Part shown: one piece after another, positions 9,326 through 23,541 of the stretch
Position numbering within the stretch: position 1 is the first letter of the stretch
How the letters are laid out: each line of letters opens with the position of its first letter
Source of the DNA: Epiperipatus broadwayi
Lineage: Eukaryota; Onychophora; Udeonychophora; Euonychophora; Peripatidae
DNA: 64,000 bases
Assembly: GCA_028023455.1 (NCBI GenBank)
Contig: JAQFVV010000073.1
Span: 434,001 to 498,000, forward strand
Direction: 5' to 3'
The notes under the pieces: model-generated
What the model was told of the DNA's origin: nothing
What the model saw: the letters and a program-made list of their open reading frames with translations, nothing else
Database searches by the model: none
Made by a program: the position numbers and the translations under genes

Positions 9326-10812
9326 ATAGATTTCTAATTCGGCTCTACATTATCAACATTTACTAAAGAATGTTGGTGACTCTCAAAGAAATGTAATCCC
9401 CTGGAATTATTCACTGATTATCCAACAAACACAAAACATATATAACTTGGGAATTATTACAACCAATATGTCAGCCATTTGCGAAGTAGTAGACCCCTGC
9501 ACCACAATAAATGAAGCATTGAATGCGTGTTGATTTATATGAAAGTTAAGTTATTAAAGAAAGTAAATATTAATGAAAATTTGACATGCATTCATTATTT
9601 TAAGCGATCATAGATTTAAACTTTGAAAATTGAAATAATTATGAGCATGCAATAATTAAATAATAACTATAGATAGAAATGGAGATTATAGAAATACGCA
9701 CCCAAGAAAGACAGAGTGAGGTACGCTAGATTATTAGAGAAATTAACATATTAAATTAATTATTCAGTTTTAGTTATACATATGGTAGTTTTACATTTTA
9801 TAATTTAGAGAAGTAGTATGAAGAAGAGCTATAGCATATTATTAGAGTACTCTAGAGTTTGAACACAGACAGGTACCTGTTTTATAAGAAGTTTTCTGAT
9901 TCCATTAGTTTAGCAGCAAAAAGTCCATGAGTGGCAAGTCTTTCTTGTATTTAGATATTCATTTAATTTCATGGCAGCAGCTTTTTCATTTATTTCAGGC
10001 AGCAGATCTTCATGGTGAATTTATGACGGGCAATGAAAGTTCAGCATCCGATAGGCCACCTTCCGATGGAGAATAATCTAGGTGTTTTACTCGGTCATAC
10101 CTTGGCAGGAACAAATTATTTTTATATTTTTGGAGACTCTCAGTGATCGAGAGCAAAGCTAAAGTTTAAGTGAATGTCTCCAGCAAGTCTAAGATGGCCT
10201 CTTTTCTTATCTTGATCATTCACATTTTTGTTAAGATATTTTTAGGTTCTACTTAATCTGCCCTGAGGATAATCAATGAATTTAGTTGGTTTTTTTAATT
10301 AAAGAAAGCTACCATTCTATTGTTTACATTTTACCTTTCCTAATTACATTTTGGGGAATTTTTCTTTAATTAATCTATTATCTATCACTGACCGATGCTT
10401 TTAAATTTCAAAAACAAAAAGGGAACATAAGATTATTTTAACTTTTAATTAAATATTACATCAGATATTTTTAGAATTATTATTAAACGAAATTTAAACA
10501 AAGCAATAAATACGAACTTTATAATCCAAAATAAATGATTAAAATTATACAAAATTATATAACTAAAAGAAATCTAAATTATATTAATTTATCCCTATTT
10601 ATTGCGTTTAATTTGAGATCAAAATGTGTGCGTCTTTATGCCGAATTCTACACATATTTATACATTTCTAAGATTGCTACACACACAATTCGATACCAAA
10701 AAGTTTAAATTTGGGCGTGATAGATCGGTCAGTGAGAGACGACAGAAAAAGGTGAAACTTAAGATTCGAATACGAATCTTACTGTTTCAATATATATATA
10801 TATATATATAAT

Positions 10813-11776
10813 GGTTTGTGCTGAGTGCAATGATTGAAAAAAAAATACAAATAGGCATAGTTTATTGCAAATAATATTCATGTTATTAATAAAACTCATG
10901 GATTGCATTATCATTCAAGTAGCATATCAAAATTATGGATATGACTCATTTGGTTAAAGCAATGCTAAGCTGTAAATCTGAAAAGCAGTTATAATTGCAT
11001 AATCTTTCCTGCATAGTGAACCTCCCCTATCTATTGAATTACAAATGAATGGGAAAGAAATTAAAAAAAAAAAGTAATATTGTATATCAAATTTTATGTA
11101 AATGCAAAACTTCAATCATTGGTGAAGGTTAATATTGAAAAAACATTAAAAGACCAACTGTCATACAAATGTATTAAAGAATAATAATAATGACTTAATA
11201 ACAGGATAGGTTTTCACTGACCATGATTGAACATGTAAATTTTACTTCAATTTCAATCTGAAAAACAGTAAAATTCTTCATAAGAAAAAACTTCAATAAT
11301 GATAGAAATATCCAAAAGTAATTTTAATAAACAGAAATAATTAATAATTCAGTGCTAATGTTAAAATGTATAAATCTATGTATATATCATAGTAATGTTT
11401 ACTTCCACTAAATTAAAATGATTTTCAATTGAAGCATATTAAGAAAATAACTGGAAGTACTTCTTTGCTTTATAATAGTTATTCCTAAGATTGATTTTCA
11501 CCAGTAATACTTTGTTATTTTGTGCAAATATTTTTATTTGATTTATAGACACACACACATAGATATATATAATTTAGTGATGGATATATATATTGTAAAT
11601 ATCGATAAATCTATCTATATTTTAAAAATTATTTGTTGTTATTAAAAAAAATCTCTTTGATTTGATGTTTATATATGGAGTATTATTATTGTTTATGGTT
11701 ATCAGTTATATTTATAGTTGTTTTGGATTTATTATTTTATTTATGTATTGATGGTACATCGTTGTGAATATTTAGC
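10813..11776. other. A/T-rich DNA, nothing recognised
   Basis: No open frame, foldback or known element end is visible between the TA tract following the LTR element and the (TAT)n array. Confidence 0.5.
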
Positions 11777-13540
<1,764 letters not shown>

Positions 13541-13545
13541 CCTCA

Positions 13546-13591
13546 CTGATGAGAGCCATAGCTCGAAACTGGTCTGGGGATGGGGACCATC
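13546..13591 (+). ncRNA. Hammerhead-ribozyme-like motif, intact core
   Basis: The exact core CTGATGA (13546-13552) is followed by stem II GAGC-CATA-GCTC (13553-13564) and GAAA (13565-13568). Stem III can form from TGGTC (13570-13574) and GACCA (13585-13589) with one bulged C. TC (13590-13591) then stands in the U16.1-H17 cleavage position. All conserved core residues are present. Stem I is not obvious, so activity is uncertain. Such motifs occur in PLE terminal repeats and retrozymes; no PLE coding sequence is attached here. Confidence 0.6.
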
Positions 13592-13599
13592 ATAGATAA

Positions 13600-16500
13600 A
13601 GGCTTCATGTATTTTCTCTTGTAGTATTTATCATAAAAATAAAATAATTAAGCTTGTTTACAGCTAGTAGCAGGCTCTTTATATATTACATATTGGTAAT
13701 ACAAGCTATATAGGTCATGTGATACATGACTGATTTTTACTAATATAATATTTATAGTTAATTCAAGATTTCATTTTTTAAATTTGAGATACAAAAGCAT
13801 TTTGCAAAACAAATTTTAACAATAAATTGTATGCATAATATAATGCAAAAAGTTATAAATCAATAACAAAATTAGTTATGGTTACATAAAAAAACTGTAA
13901 AAGTATAAATATATTAAGGAATAATTTATTAAAAATAACACAGAAGATAATTTATTATACTTATGAAAAACTTCAGGAAACTACAATCCCCCCCCCCCCA
14001 TTTACTAAAATAGAGAAAAGCATTATTTGCAAATTATATAATGTTTTAACATCTTTTAAAATATTGTCTAATGCAGAAAATATTGGAGCAGAGTTATCTT
14101 AAAGATAATTTAAGATCAAGCTATGATTTAACTGAGGTTTCATATCCTTAATAAGTTTAGTATAAATTTCCTTGTATTTCCTCATCCAAATTCTTTATAT
14201 ATAAATTCACAGCATGAATTTGTGCACACATTCTAATCAACTACATTAATATTGAATAAATAAACATTCACACAGGTATGCTATTGTCTAGTGCAGTTCA
14301 AAATAAGTTTGAAATATGATGTTTACATTAGTTTTAAGCTATGTTTGATAGTTTGAAAATAAAATACATAGTTTTATAAATCTATTTTTGGAGTTGTTTT
14401 GAACTAATCAAGACTACTGGTTTGAGTTTGAATTTGTAAAACATTAAACCTGATCATTAAATGAGTTAAAGTAACAATATGAATCTTCTAATGAAAAGAA
14501 ACATATTAGCCTAAAACTACACATGAGATTCCTTTGTTTGCAAAGTCAAAAAGTTTCTATTGATTTTCTTAATGACTATACATTTGATTTTAATGAATGC
14601 ATTTAACTATTGTCTACTACAATTTAAGTCAACATGATTGTCTTTAAAAATGGAAGTCTGATATTACATGATCGTGTGAGCGTTAATCATTTGATCGAAG
14701 AATCACATAACATCTAATTTTATAAAATTTACTTTAAGCATCGTTTTGGTTTATCTGAATATTAAATAATTTTAATCATATTTATTTTAAAAAAAGTTGA
14801 TCAACTTGACTGATGACATGAAGAAAAATATGACTCCTAAGTTTTTGAAAATATTTATTTAATGGAAATAATTCCATCTGTTTTTTAAATGCTTTATATT
14901 GTTCACACTAACAAATATAGGTGCCAAAAATGTTACAAAGTTATATGAATAAAATTTACTAAGGCAATAAACCTAAAGCATGTGCTGTTGAAAATGTGAA
15001 GGTAGGGACCTCTACAGGTCTTAACCACAAGCTTACGTATTGGAAGAAAAGAAGGGAACTTATATGAGGGGAAATGTTCAATCATACTTTGCTGGGATTA
15101 AAAAAAGTTATTTGATAATTAAGCTTTATTTTTTATTCTGGGATAATGTGAGTGATCATTAACATGTACTGTTTAGTATCTATTAGTATTAATACTACAT
15201 TTATAAAATAAAATTTGTATAATAAATACGAAGTTCTGATATATAACTATTCATATAACATTTAAATATTATACTCCTAAGAGTTAAAAAAACGCGCACA
15301 AAGCAGTTACTGTATATCTAGGAATACAAATAACTTCTCTACAATTTGTGACATTTACTATTATGCAGAAAAAGAAAATAATTAAATGACTTATTGCTCA
15401 TGAGATCATAAGGAATTTGACATTGAAAGTAATAAAATTGGAACCGCGAATCACGGATGTTGTACGTCTCTATCATCGCACTATGTCACTGACAGAAAAA
15501 TAGTGAAATTGTTTATTGCACTGAAATTCATAAGTTCCAGTTCAAGAAATGACCGAATTGAGTATTGAGTTACAGAATCCATCCATCTATCCATGCAACT
15601 AATGCACACAGGGTATTGTGCAGTAGCATAATTGATATAAACTTTGAAATTAATTAGTAACACATACTTTTAAGTAAAAAATATATTTTGGGCATTTACT
15701 CTGATTAAATATTTTTTCTATATTAATAACTTAAATTTGTCTTCACTCCACTTGACTGCAACTTATGTAAATTAGGTAATATGAGTTTAAAAAGATGACA
15801 CATATAAATTGCCAATAAATCAAAAATATTCACATAACAGTTTTCTTTCTGTCATTTCCTTATATTCTATTGATAGAAACTGCTTCTTAAGAAGTTTTTT
15901 TTAAAAAGATAATTTGAAGCGAAGCACCAACTGTGTTTCATTTGTTCAAAAGTGAAAATTTCGACTGTCATTTAAAAAAAAAAAATTTTTTTATTCTGAA
16001 AAAAAAAAAAAATCACCTTTAAACTTTTTATTATTTAAAAAAAAAAAAAGAGATAAACACTATTCTTAAAAAATACCTTTATCAGATTAAAATTTACAAA
16101 AATATTTTGCTTTTAAGTAAATAATAATAATGCTAGTTATATTGATGACGTTGATGATAATAATAAATATTTGCAGCAAAAAAAGATCAGATTAGAACAA
16201 AATCTTTTTGATTTTCTTTCGAATCTTTAAGGAAGCAGAGAGATTAAATTTTTGTTGCAAGTATTATTATGAGAAATGGGCTTGGATGAGTTGTTTACCG
16301 ACATGCATCAGCTGCAACATTGAATGTTTTTAATTATGATGATTTTTCTTCTCTATGCAATGATAGAGAGGCATACTCAAAAGCTAAAAATCCATTGATC
16401 ATAGTTTAGCTCTACCACTTCCTGTTCTCAGATAGCATATGATCTCCCAAGCAACAAACCATTTATTATCTTTATCAGAATGCTGATAATATTTAAAAGA

Positions 16501-17142
16501 GGCATCAGTTTGATTTTAATGTACATGTAGAGACTGAGTACTTATCAATAACTTTTTTTTTATTATAAATATGACAGTTAATTCAAAGGGTGATCCTTAT
16601 GTCTTGGAGACATCAAGTTCATAAGCTAAATAGATGTTGGTGAATCATGGTAGACGGACGAAGAATCATCAAGTTACAGGATGAGGATGATGGTCTTTTA
16701 TTTGGCTATTTAAAATTATAGATCAATTTCAATTAAAAGAAGATTGTTTGAATTTAACTATACTAATATTAAACGAAGCGTTCATGAAGTTTAAAAAAGT
16801 GAAAAAAGAGTTAATTTAAAAAATGGACTTTTAGTTTATTATAAAGACATTATAAATGAAATATAGGAAAACAACATTATAAATATTAATAGTACATCAC
16901 ATAGATTAAAAAAATTAGAAAATTAATGTAAAAAAAAATACAAAATATTGGTAATTCAAGTTTGTGTCTCAACAAATTGCCATTTTAAAAAAATAAGGTG
17001 AAAACAGAATACACATTTTAAAATTGTCTTAGAAGATTTTAAAGTTTAAATAAGAATATGTTCTTTGGATAATTTGAATATGGAGGCAGAAATGAATAAA
17101 GTTATAGATTTGTGAAAACTATGTAAAAACAAACATTCACTA

Positions 17143-17144
<2 letters not shown>
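13600..17144. other. A/T-rich DNA with few features
   Basis: No gene is seen. Poly-C at 13988-13999. A short block at 14993-15022 (GGTAGGGACCTCTACAGGTC) recurs near 27758. The block at about 16265-16320 (gggcttggatgagttg, then accgacatgcat) is similar to the LINE-associated 5' segment at 38485 and 41932, so a fragment of that element is likely there. Confidence 0.45.

Positions 17145-17224
<80 letters not shown>
17145..17224. repeat. (TA)n microsatellite
   Basis: An uninterrupted alternating TA tract of about 80 bp, not attached to a recognised element end. Confidence 0.97.
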
Positions 17225-17226
<2 letters not shown>

Positions 17227-17299
17227 GAGCATTCATATGAAATCACATTATAAATTGAGTAACAGAAACTTTGCATTTCTGTAATAATAATTCAAACAG

Positions 17300-17475
17300 G
17301 AAAGAAGAATAGTCTAGTTTATTAGAGCATCACATTAAATTCAATATTCATGAATATAAAAATCTCTGGTTTAATCCTCATGCTAACACTGTTTCTGTTC
17401 AGACCAGCATCACCTGAAGAAAAAGTAGAAATAATAATGTTTGAAAGTAGTATATAAATTAACATGTGTATAAGT
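17300..17475 (+). mobile_element. tRNA-derived SINE, degenerate copy
   Basis: It shows an A-box-like TAGTTTATTAGAGCATC and, about 55 bp on, a B-box-like GGTTTAATCC. A body follows with cagcatcacctgaagaaaaag and a tail resembling the copy at 52170-52345 (A box CCTAGTGGGTTAAAGCATC, B box AGATTCAATTTCC). The order and spacing indicate a SINE transcribed by RNA polymerase III from a tRNA-like head. It is old and probably silent. Confidence 0.5.
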
Positions 17476-18299
17476 ACTAACAATTAAAAGTCTGAATTTT
17501 TTTAAAAGATATTTAACAATAATTCTAGTTGTAGGAATAGTTCAATATATAATTATAACCAAACTACCATCACAAACATTCAAGCAAGCAGCAAATGAGA
17601 ATTATTGCAACAACTAATATTTCTGAAATTCCTTAGATTTATTTAGAATTGATAAATCATTTAAAAATATTAACATGCTTTGAATATAGTTCAGACTTGA
17701 ATATAACCAATCTATTTAAGTCTTAATAGAGTATTTGTTGATTTTCAGTTGACTGCCTCTTCCATATGACAATAATAAAAAAGCAGAAAATTTTAAGTAA
17801 GTATTTAAATGAATCAACAAAATATATGCAGGAGGGGAAAAAAATAAATGGCTGACAACAGTTTTATCTTTTTATCATTTTCCAAATATATTATGATGGT
17901 TTTAATTGTTTGATGGGAACAAGTTTTTTACTGCATATCATTACAAATTTAATACTACAATATAACAACAAAACATAAAATAATTACTTCAAAAAGTGAA
18001 TAGTTAAAAAGATGATACTTACTTAGATGACAGATAAATATCACATCAAAAATAATGCAAAGAAAACTTTACAAAATCATGTTTGAGTCATGGAGAAAAT
18101 ATAAATATGATAAAACATCTGGAAATGAAAAAAAAATTTGCTTATTCATTTCATTATCCAAAGGTTTGTCAGAAGTATAAATAATATTTTGAAAAATGAT
18201 AGTACAAACTACATAAGTGACTGACAATAAACTTTAAGAAAAATATTGACTATATATATATTAGTTTGATATATATGTTTAGGCAAAAAAAAATCATAA

Positions 18300-18303
<4 letters not shown>
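17476..18303. other. A/T-rich DNA following the SINE
   Basis: The first 170 bp resemble the sequence that follows the SINE at 52345 (accacc/aacattca then aactaatatttct). The remainder holds nothing recognisable. Confidence 0.4.

Positions 18304-18361
<58 letters not shown>
18304..18361. repeat. (TA)n microsatellite
   Basis: A pure TA tract of about 58 bp. Confidence 0.97.
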
Positions 18362-18363
<2 letters not shown>

Positions 18364-18832
18364 AAGTATGATTATAAATAACATCCACTTTTGCAATTTC
18401 AACTGTGGAATTTAAGACATTAAGAAAAAAAACTGTAGGCTATAATATTTAAAAAATAATGTGGGCCTTAGCTTGACTAAAAAGTCCAGTATTTTGGAAA
18501 TGCATCTGAAGAATCATTATTATGCTTTCTTTTTTTCTTTCAATATCTGCAACAATATTTTATTTAAAGTAATTTTATATTAATTTATTTTAAAATTGTC
18601 TTGGAAAATTTTAATGTTAGAATTAAGAAATGGTGAAAAGATACAGTCAGTTTAAATTATTTTCTTATCTTTTCTTTACTGCTTTGTTTTAATTAAATAA
18701 AAGAGTGAGTGTAAATTACAATTTCTAAAAGTACAAAATTATAGATCACTAATAAACATGTTAAATATGGAAGTTATTATGATAAAGATAAATAGACAGA
18801 TAGTGAAATAATGCATTCATATCACATTTTGA

Positions 18833-18835
<3 letters not shown>

Positions 18836-18912
<77 letters not shown>
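18836..18912. repeat. (TA)n microsatellite
   Basis: A pure TA tract of about 77 bp. A compositional change follows: the next 4.5 kb are more complex and contain more CpG. Confidence 0.97.
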
Positions 18913-18917
<5 letters not shown>

Positions 18918-21900
18918 AAATAATAAACCTATCAAAAGAAGACTTCAATTCTATTAAAGAGAATTCGGAAAGCCTAAACGCTTCCGTCTATGATTCGGGT
19001 AGCAAACCCTATATTACCTAATATAGCTCGACGTTTGGTTAGTTATAATAATTCAGCTACAGCGATATGCAGTTCAGACAGAGATAGAATAAAAAAAAAT
19101 TATCATTAATAAAATAAATTAAAAAGGAAAATTTAGAATAACTAACATTCTTTCTCTATCCAAAACACATTCTCTGAGCTGTAAGTACTTGCACTGTTCG
19201 ACAATGATGATGATGATTTCATGTCATTGTTAATATTACTGACTAAAATAAAACATTCATTAATTTGCCAATATGATCTCAATATTTTTATTATTATACA
19301 ATTAGAAGTTTCAATCTCTTAAGCCATGCCACGCTTGTAATGTTGATCATAATTGATCACTCCTTAATTTAAGAGCACTTATAATAATGACACTAATCTC
19401 AGGGTTCTCTGTTATATTTAATAAAATGCTCGGCAGTATTGTGTTGTCGCATATGACTGACATTCTGGTCGGATATAGGAAACATTTACCTTATTTAAAT
19501 TCCAGGTGTCTTCATCCACATATCAACTATTATAATATTTAACGAGATGATAACCATATTCAATAACAACGCATAATTTTGAATAATACAGCCCTTTTTC
19601 CAGAATCTCAGTCGGAATGATGAAAAGACAAGGGTGCTTTTGTGTCCTTCCATTATCCATGACAACACAATAATTTAACTAAGATTTATTACTTAGACAC
19701 TTCACTTAAATGTGTACGAAATAATGTGCAACCAAAACCTACTAGTTTGGGAATAAAGTGATTTTACACACACATAAAATAAAATGTCTTGGTCTGAAGT
19801 TTCCAATTCCATAAATAATTCTTATTAAATTAAAATGTACTGAAATATTCTGATCTGCTTACAATTGTCTATCTGGTGTATTGAATTTAAGATTTCATAA
19901 ATGATTTTGGACTCAAGAACGTATTGCAAGTATTATGCAAATACACTTTTATTTAGCACACAAGAAAAATGACTCAAAACAACTTGTAACAAGACTATAA
20001 TTTATTATTAACTTTTAACAAGATTATCATTTATTATTACAGTTTAACAAAACTATCCTTTATGATTAACATAATAAACAAACATATACAATTTATTCGA
20101 TCCCATATGGATAAAACAAAATATAACTAACATTAATTCGTCTATACTTTTAGACCTGGATTCGAACTACTTCTTCATCTTCTTTTTACATTTATGCAAA
20201 TTGAATATAACAAAATAAATATTATTATCGATACATCAACTCATCCGTTTAGTGTATCTTATATGAACGGTTACTTAACTTTATTGACTATAGATCTGTT
20301 TTAAAACAAAAACAATTTGATTCTAGGCAATACGTAAAAAAAAAAAAAAAAAAAAAACTATTTTTATTATCATATCTTTAATTAATTGATAGTTTTTATT
20401 TAGATAACTTATTATAATTTATGGGTTATTTATCAGAAGTTACACTTATTATTTTAATGTTTACCTTAATAACAACTGAAGTTGTTATATACACTGTACT
20501 CCTCAGTATAAGTTATATTGTGAGTGCTACTTAATCATAAACCCGAATTAAACCTAGTATTTGAACCCTCCATTGGCAAATAAAAATTTCTAAATCACGC
20601 AATTTTAAACTTACTCTCTCCATTGACTTACGTGTGGATTACCAGCACTATTCCGCCGCACAATCCAGACATTGATCATATATACTAGCACGCTATTTTT
20701 ACTAAATGGATCTTGAGGAATTAACCTCCAACATACCCGTTATCTTGCCATAACTTTCTAAACAAAACACAATATTCAACACCTTCCGTGGTGGAATTAT
20801 CTCTATTTTCTCATGAGGAATATGGAATAACACTGAAGGTCTGTAGAGTTAACTACTACATTAAAATAGTTTGGTGGGTCCTTGCCTCTTACTTGGGCAT
20901 AATAGGAACGCACACCAAATATAATCCTCTCCTGGGATTTTAACGAATGAAATACACTAAATACGATATAAATTACTGATCGTCCTAACTCTGAGAAGTG
21001 ATCACTTGGGTTATAAACATACCCGAATACTAGATTTATCTATTCCCCTCATGGAAAATAAAGCTTTTGGGGAGATCATTTTCCATCCCACAAAATAAAG
21101 ACATTACAATTATTGCTTATGCGAATCTTAAGCATATACCAATGCTATATCGGGGCAAGACAAGCAAATACACTAATTGCACTAAATTTATGTTCTGGGG
21201 TATACTTAGATCAATGTCTGAAATCAATGGATAACACAGAATAAACCATAATAATTTTCGCCTTTGCCAAAGAAACATTCAACAAGTAATTGGTAGTATA
21301 GTATCTTGACAAAATTAAGTGAATGCGTTAATAAAGAATAATTGGGAATAAGTTCCGCAATTAACATAGTATAAATTTGTTTCAAACTTTAAATAAGTAA
21401 TATCCTGTATAGCACTTCTCTTTAATTACTTCTGATAATTTTAACTAGATATTTACTTATTAAGTATCTAAATTTTTCTTCCTTTACGCATCTAACATTT
21501 AAATCTATACCCATAATTGCATATCATAAATAAACACAATTTATAAAAAAAAAAAATTTTCATGTCGAATATAAATTTAACCTAGAATAATTATATGAAA
21601 ACATACCTTTATAATTACAAGGTCATTTAAATATTACTTGACTATACAGCCTTTCATCTGTTGATATAAAAAAAAATACACATAATTTTACAAATTAGTA
21701 AAAAAAATCATTACTCAACAAGTGCTTATTATCTCACTAGAAAAATGTTTTTCCATTGGGCAATTTATCTAGATGAAGAACTTGATCCATTCATAGTTCA
21801 CGAAGCAAATTTAAAATAAGAAACACATTTTATTATTTCATTTATATAAAAGTTGCCTCCATTCTGGTGCAATTAATAAATTAGGCAAAGAAAACATAGC

Positions 21901-23447
21901 AGCGTTGGATGTTAATTCTTCTTTGAATTAACTGCTATAATTTTGGGGATCCAAGAAAACAATACATATTTTAACATGACGAATATTTGACGATAGACGA
22001 TCACATATACAATTCTTTTCTTTTTACTATTGGAGATACGTATCATTTTTAGCTAGCTGGCTTAGGAATAAAACTAATGCGCGAATTTTCCAAAATACTA
22101 TTATTATAACGACTGCAGCTGACTTACGTGGATATAAAGTTTTAACGACTCCAGTTGATGTATAATATAACATATTATATTATAGTTATAATTAAGTCAC
22201 TAATGTTTGTAATTTTTATTCCTACTCTAGGAATTGTAATTTGTCTTTAATAAGGAATTCTCCGTAAAATGCACACATACAAATTTTCTGATATTTGCCT
22301 TGAGAAAATTTATATTTTCTTTTTAAAAAATATACAGGTGCATAAGTAAATATCCTTGATCATTAATATTATTTTTAGATAATTTTCAGTGAATAAAACA
22401 TATTTTAACGTGGGGAACTTACATTATTTTCAAACGCAGACAATTTCTTTTAGAAAGAGCGCAAAATTTCTAGTTAACTTTCCTTGGCTTTTATAATATG
22501 TCTTTTAATTATAATTTTTCTTTTATACCACAAAAAGATTATTAAATAAGGTAAAGTTAACAACTAATTGATTATTTCCTGGAAATTACTTATATTACTT
22601 ATTTTAAACATAATGACACTTTCTGTGATTGCTGTAGTTAATACGGTCATTTTGAACTTTAGCATAAGATAGTACATTTTTGCGTATAAAAAGCTTTAAA
22701 ATAGGTAGATGGCCACAGAAAACAGAATATCTTATCAAATAGGATTAGCCATGCATGATATTATTAAAAATTTACTTGACTTATATTTATTTCTGCAATA
22801 AAAAATAATAAAAAATTTGTTACCGAATTTCAGTACTGCTTCCTCCTTGTAAAACTAATGTCAGACTAAACTTTTTTCAAATTTTGGCGGTCTTGTTTTA
22901 GCGACCTCTTACAGAAAAATAATCATTTAATTATACATAAACAAAAGAAAAGAAAAAAAAACTTATTACAGTCATATATTTTTCCGTATGATTTAAATAG
23001 ATTACAAAGTAATTTGACAAATAATGAAAAATAATAAATATACTTAATTAATAATGCTTATAAGTGGTGTATATTTCTGTATACATTATTATCTAAATTA
23101 ATTTAAAATTTACCAGAAGTTATTGTGCTTTATGACAAGATACTCATCTACTCTCCCTCTACCCATCCAAAATCAATTACTGTTTATAATATGTGCGTTT
23201 ATACTATATTAATTGCTCTTATTGTTAATATTTTAATTGAATTATTCATGCTCTTCTTCAAAATGACATCAAATTACTAAATTTATTAGTTATTTGCTTA
23301 AAACACGTTAAAGTGAGTAAATAGCATACTTTATTAATCACTTAATATTATTATTATTTTATCCTTTTATTTTCTAAAAAAAGGATAGCATTGTTTTCCT
23401 GTAGAAACAATGCCAAATAAACTAAGTGTCAATAACACTAGGTTACA

Positions 23448-23449
<2 letters not shown>
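18913..23449. other. Higher-complexity unclassified block, possibly an old long element
   Basis: Lying between TA tracts at 18836-18912 and 23450-23536, this block has clearly more G+C and CpG than its surroundings in places (18960-19080, 19400-19500, 20540-20960, 22080-22150). There is no long open frame, LTR pair or terminal repeat that I could match by eye. A motif around acttacgtgga recurs near 20630 and 22122. It could be a decayed LTR element or unique DNA. Confidence 0.35.

Positions 23450-23536
<87 letters not shown>
23450..23536. repeat. (TA)n microsatellite at the left end of the PLE palindrome
   Basis: An 87-bp TA tract preceded by GGTTACAATT. It directly abuts the 3' end of the minus-strand PLE copy. 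Confidence 0.97.

Positions 23537-23541
<5 letters not shown>

Larger units (their letters stand above)
8225..10789 (-). repeat. LTR (5' LTR of the minus-strand element)
   Basis: This is the partner of 3781-6345, with the same length and boundary bases. It keeps some CpGs that are TpG/CpA in the other copy near the left edge (for example CGTAA, CCGTGG, TTCGAAC) and has lost others in the middle. Its right edge runs straight into a TA tract at 10790. Confidence 0.93.
3777..10793 (-). mobile_element. LTR retrotransposon, Ty3/gypsy-like, non-autonomous, with flanking ATAT duplication
   Basis: Two 2565-bp direct repeats (3781-6345 and 8225-10789) flank an 1879-bp interior. Each repeat begins TG and ends CA. 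ATAT precedes the first (3777-3780) and follows the second (10790-10793), consistent with a 4-bp (or 6-bp) target duplication, although the target is itself a TA tract. The interior carries a gag frame, a primer-binding-like site next to the right LTR and a purine-rich tract next to the left LTR, so the element reads on the minus strand. There is no protease, RT, RNase H or integrase, so it would depend on proteins from another element. It sits inside the 3' tail of a family A PLE and is therefore younger than that PLE. Confidence 0.88.
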
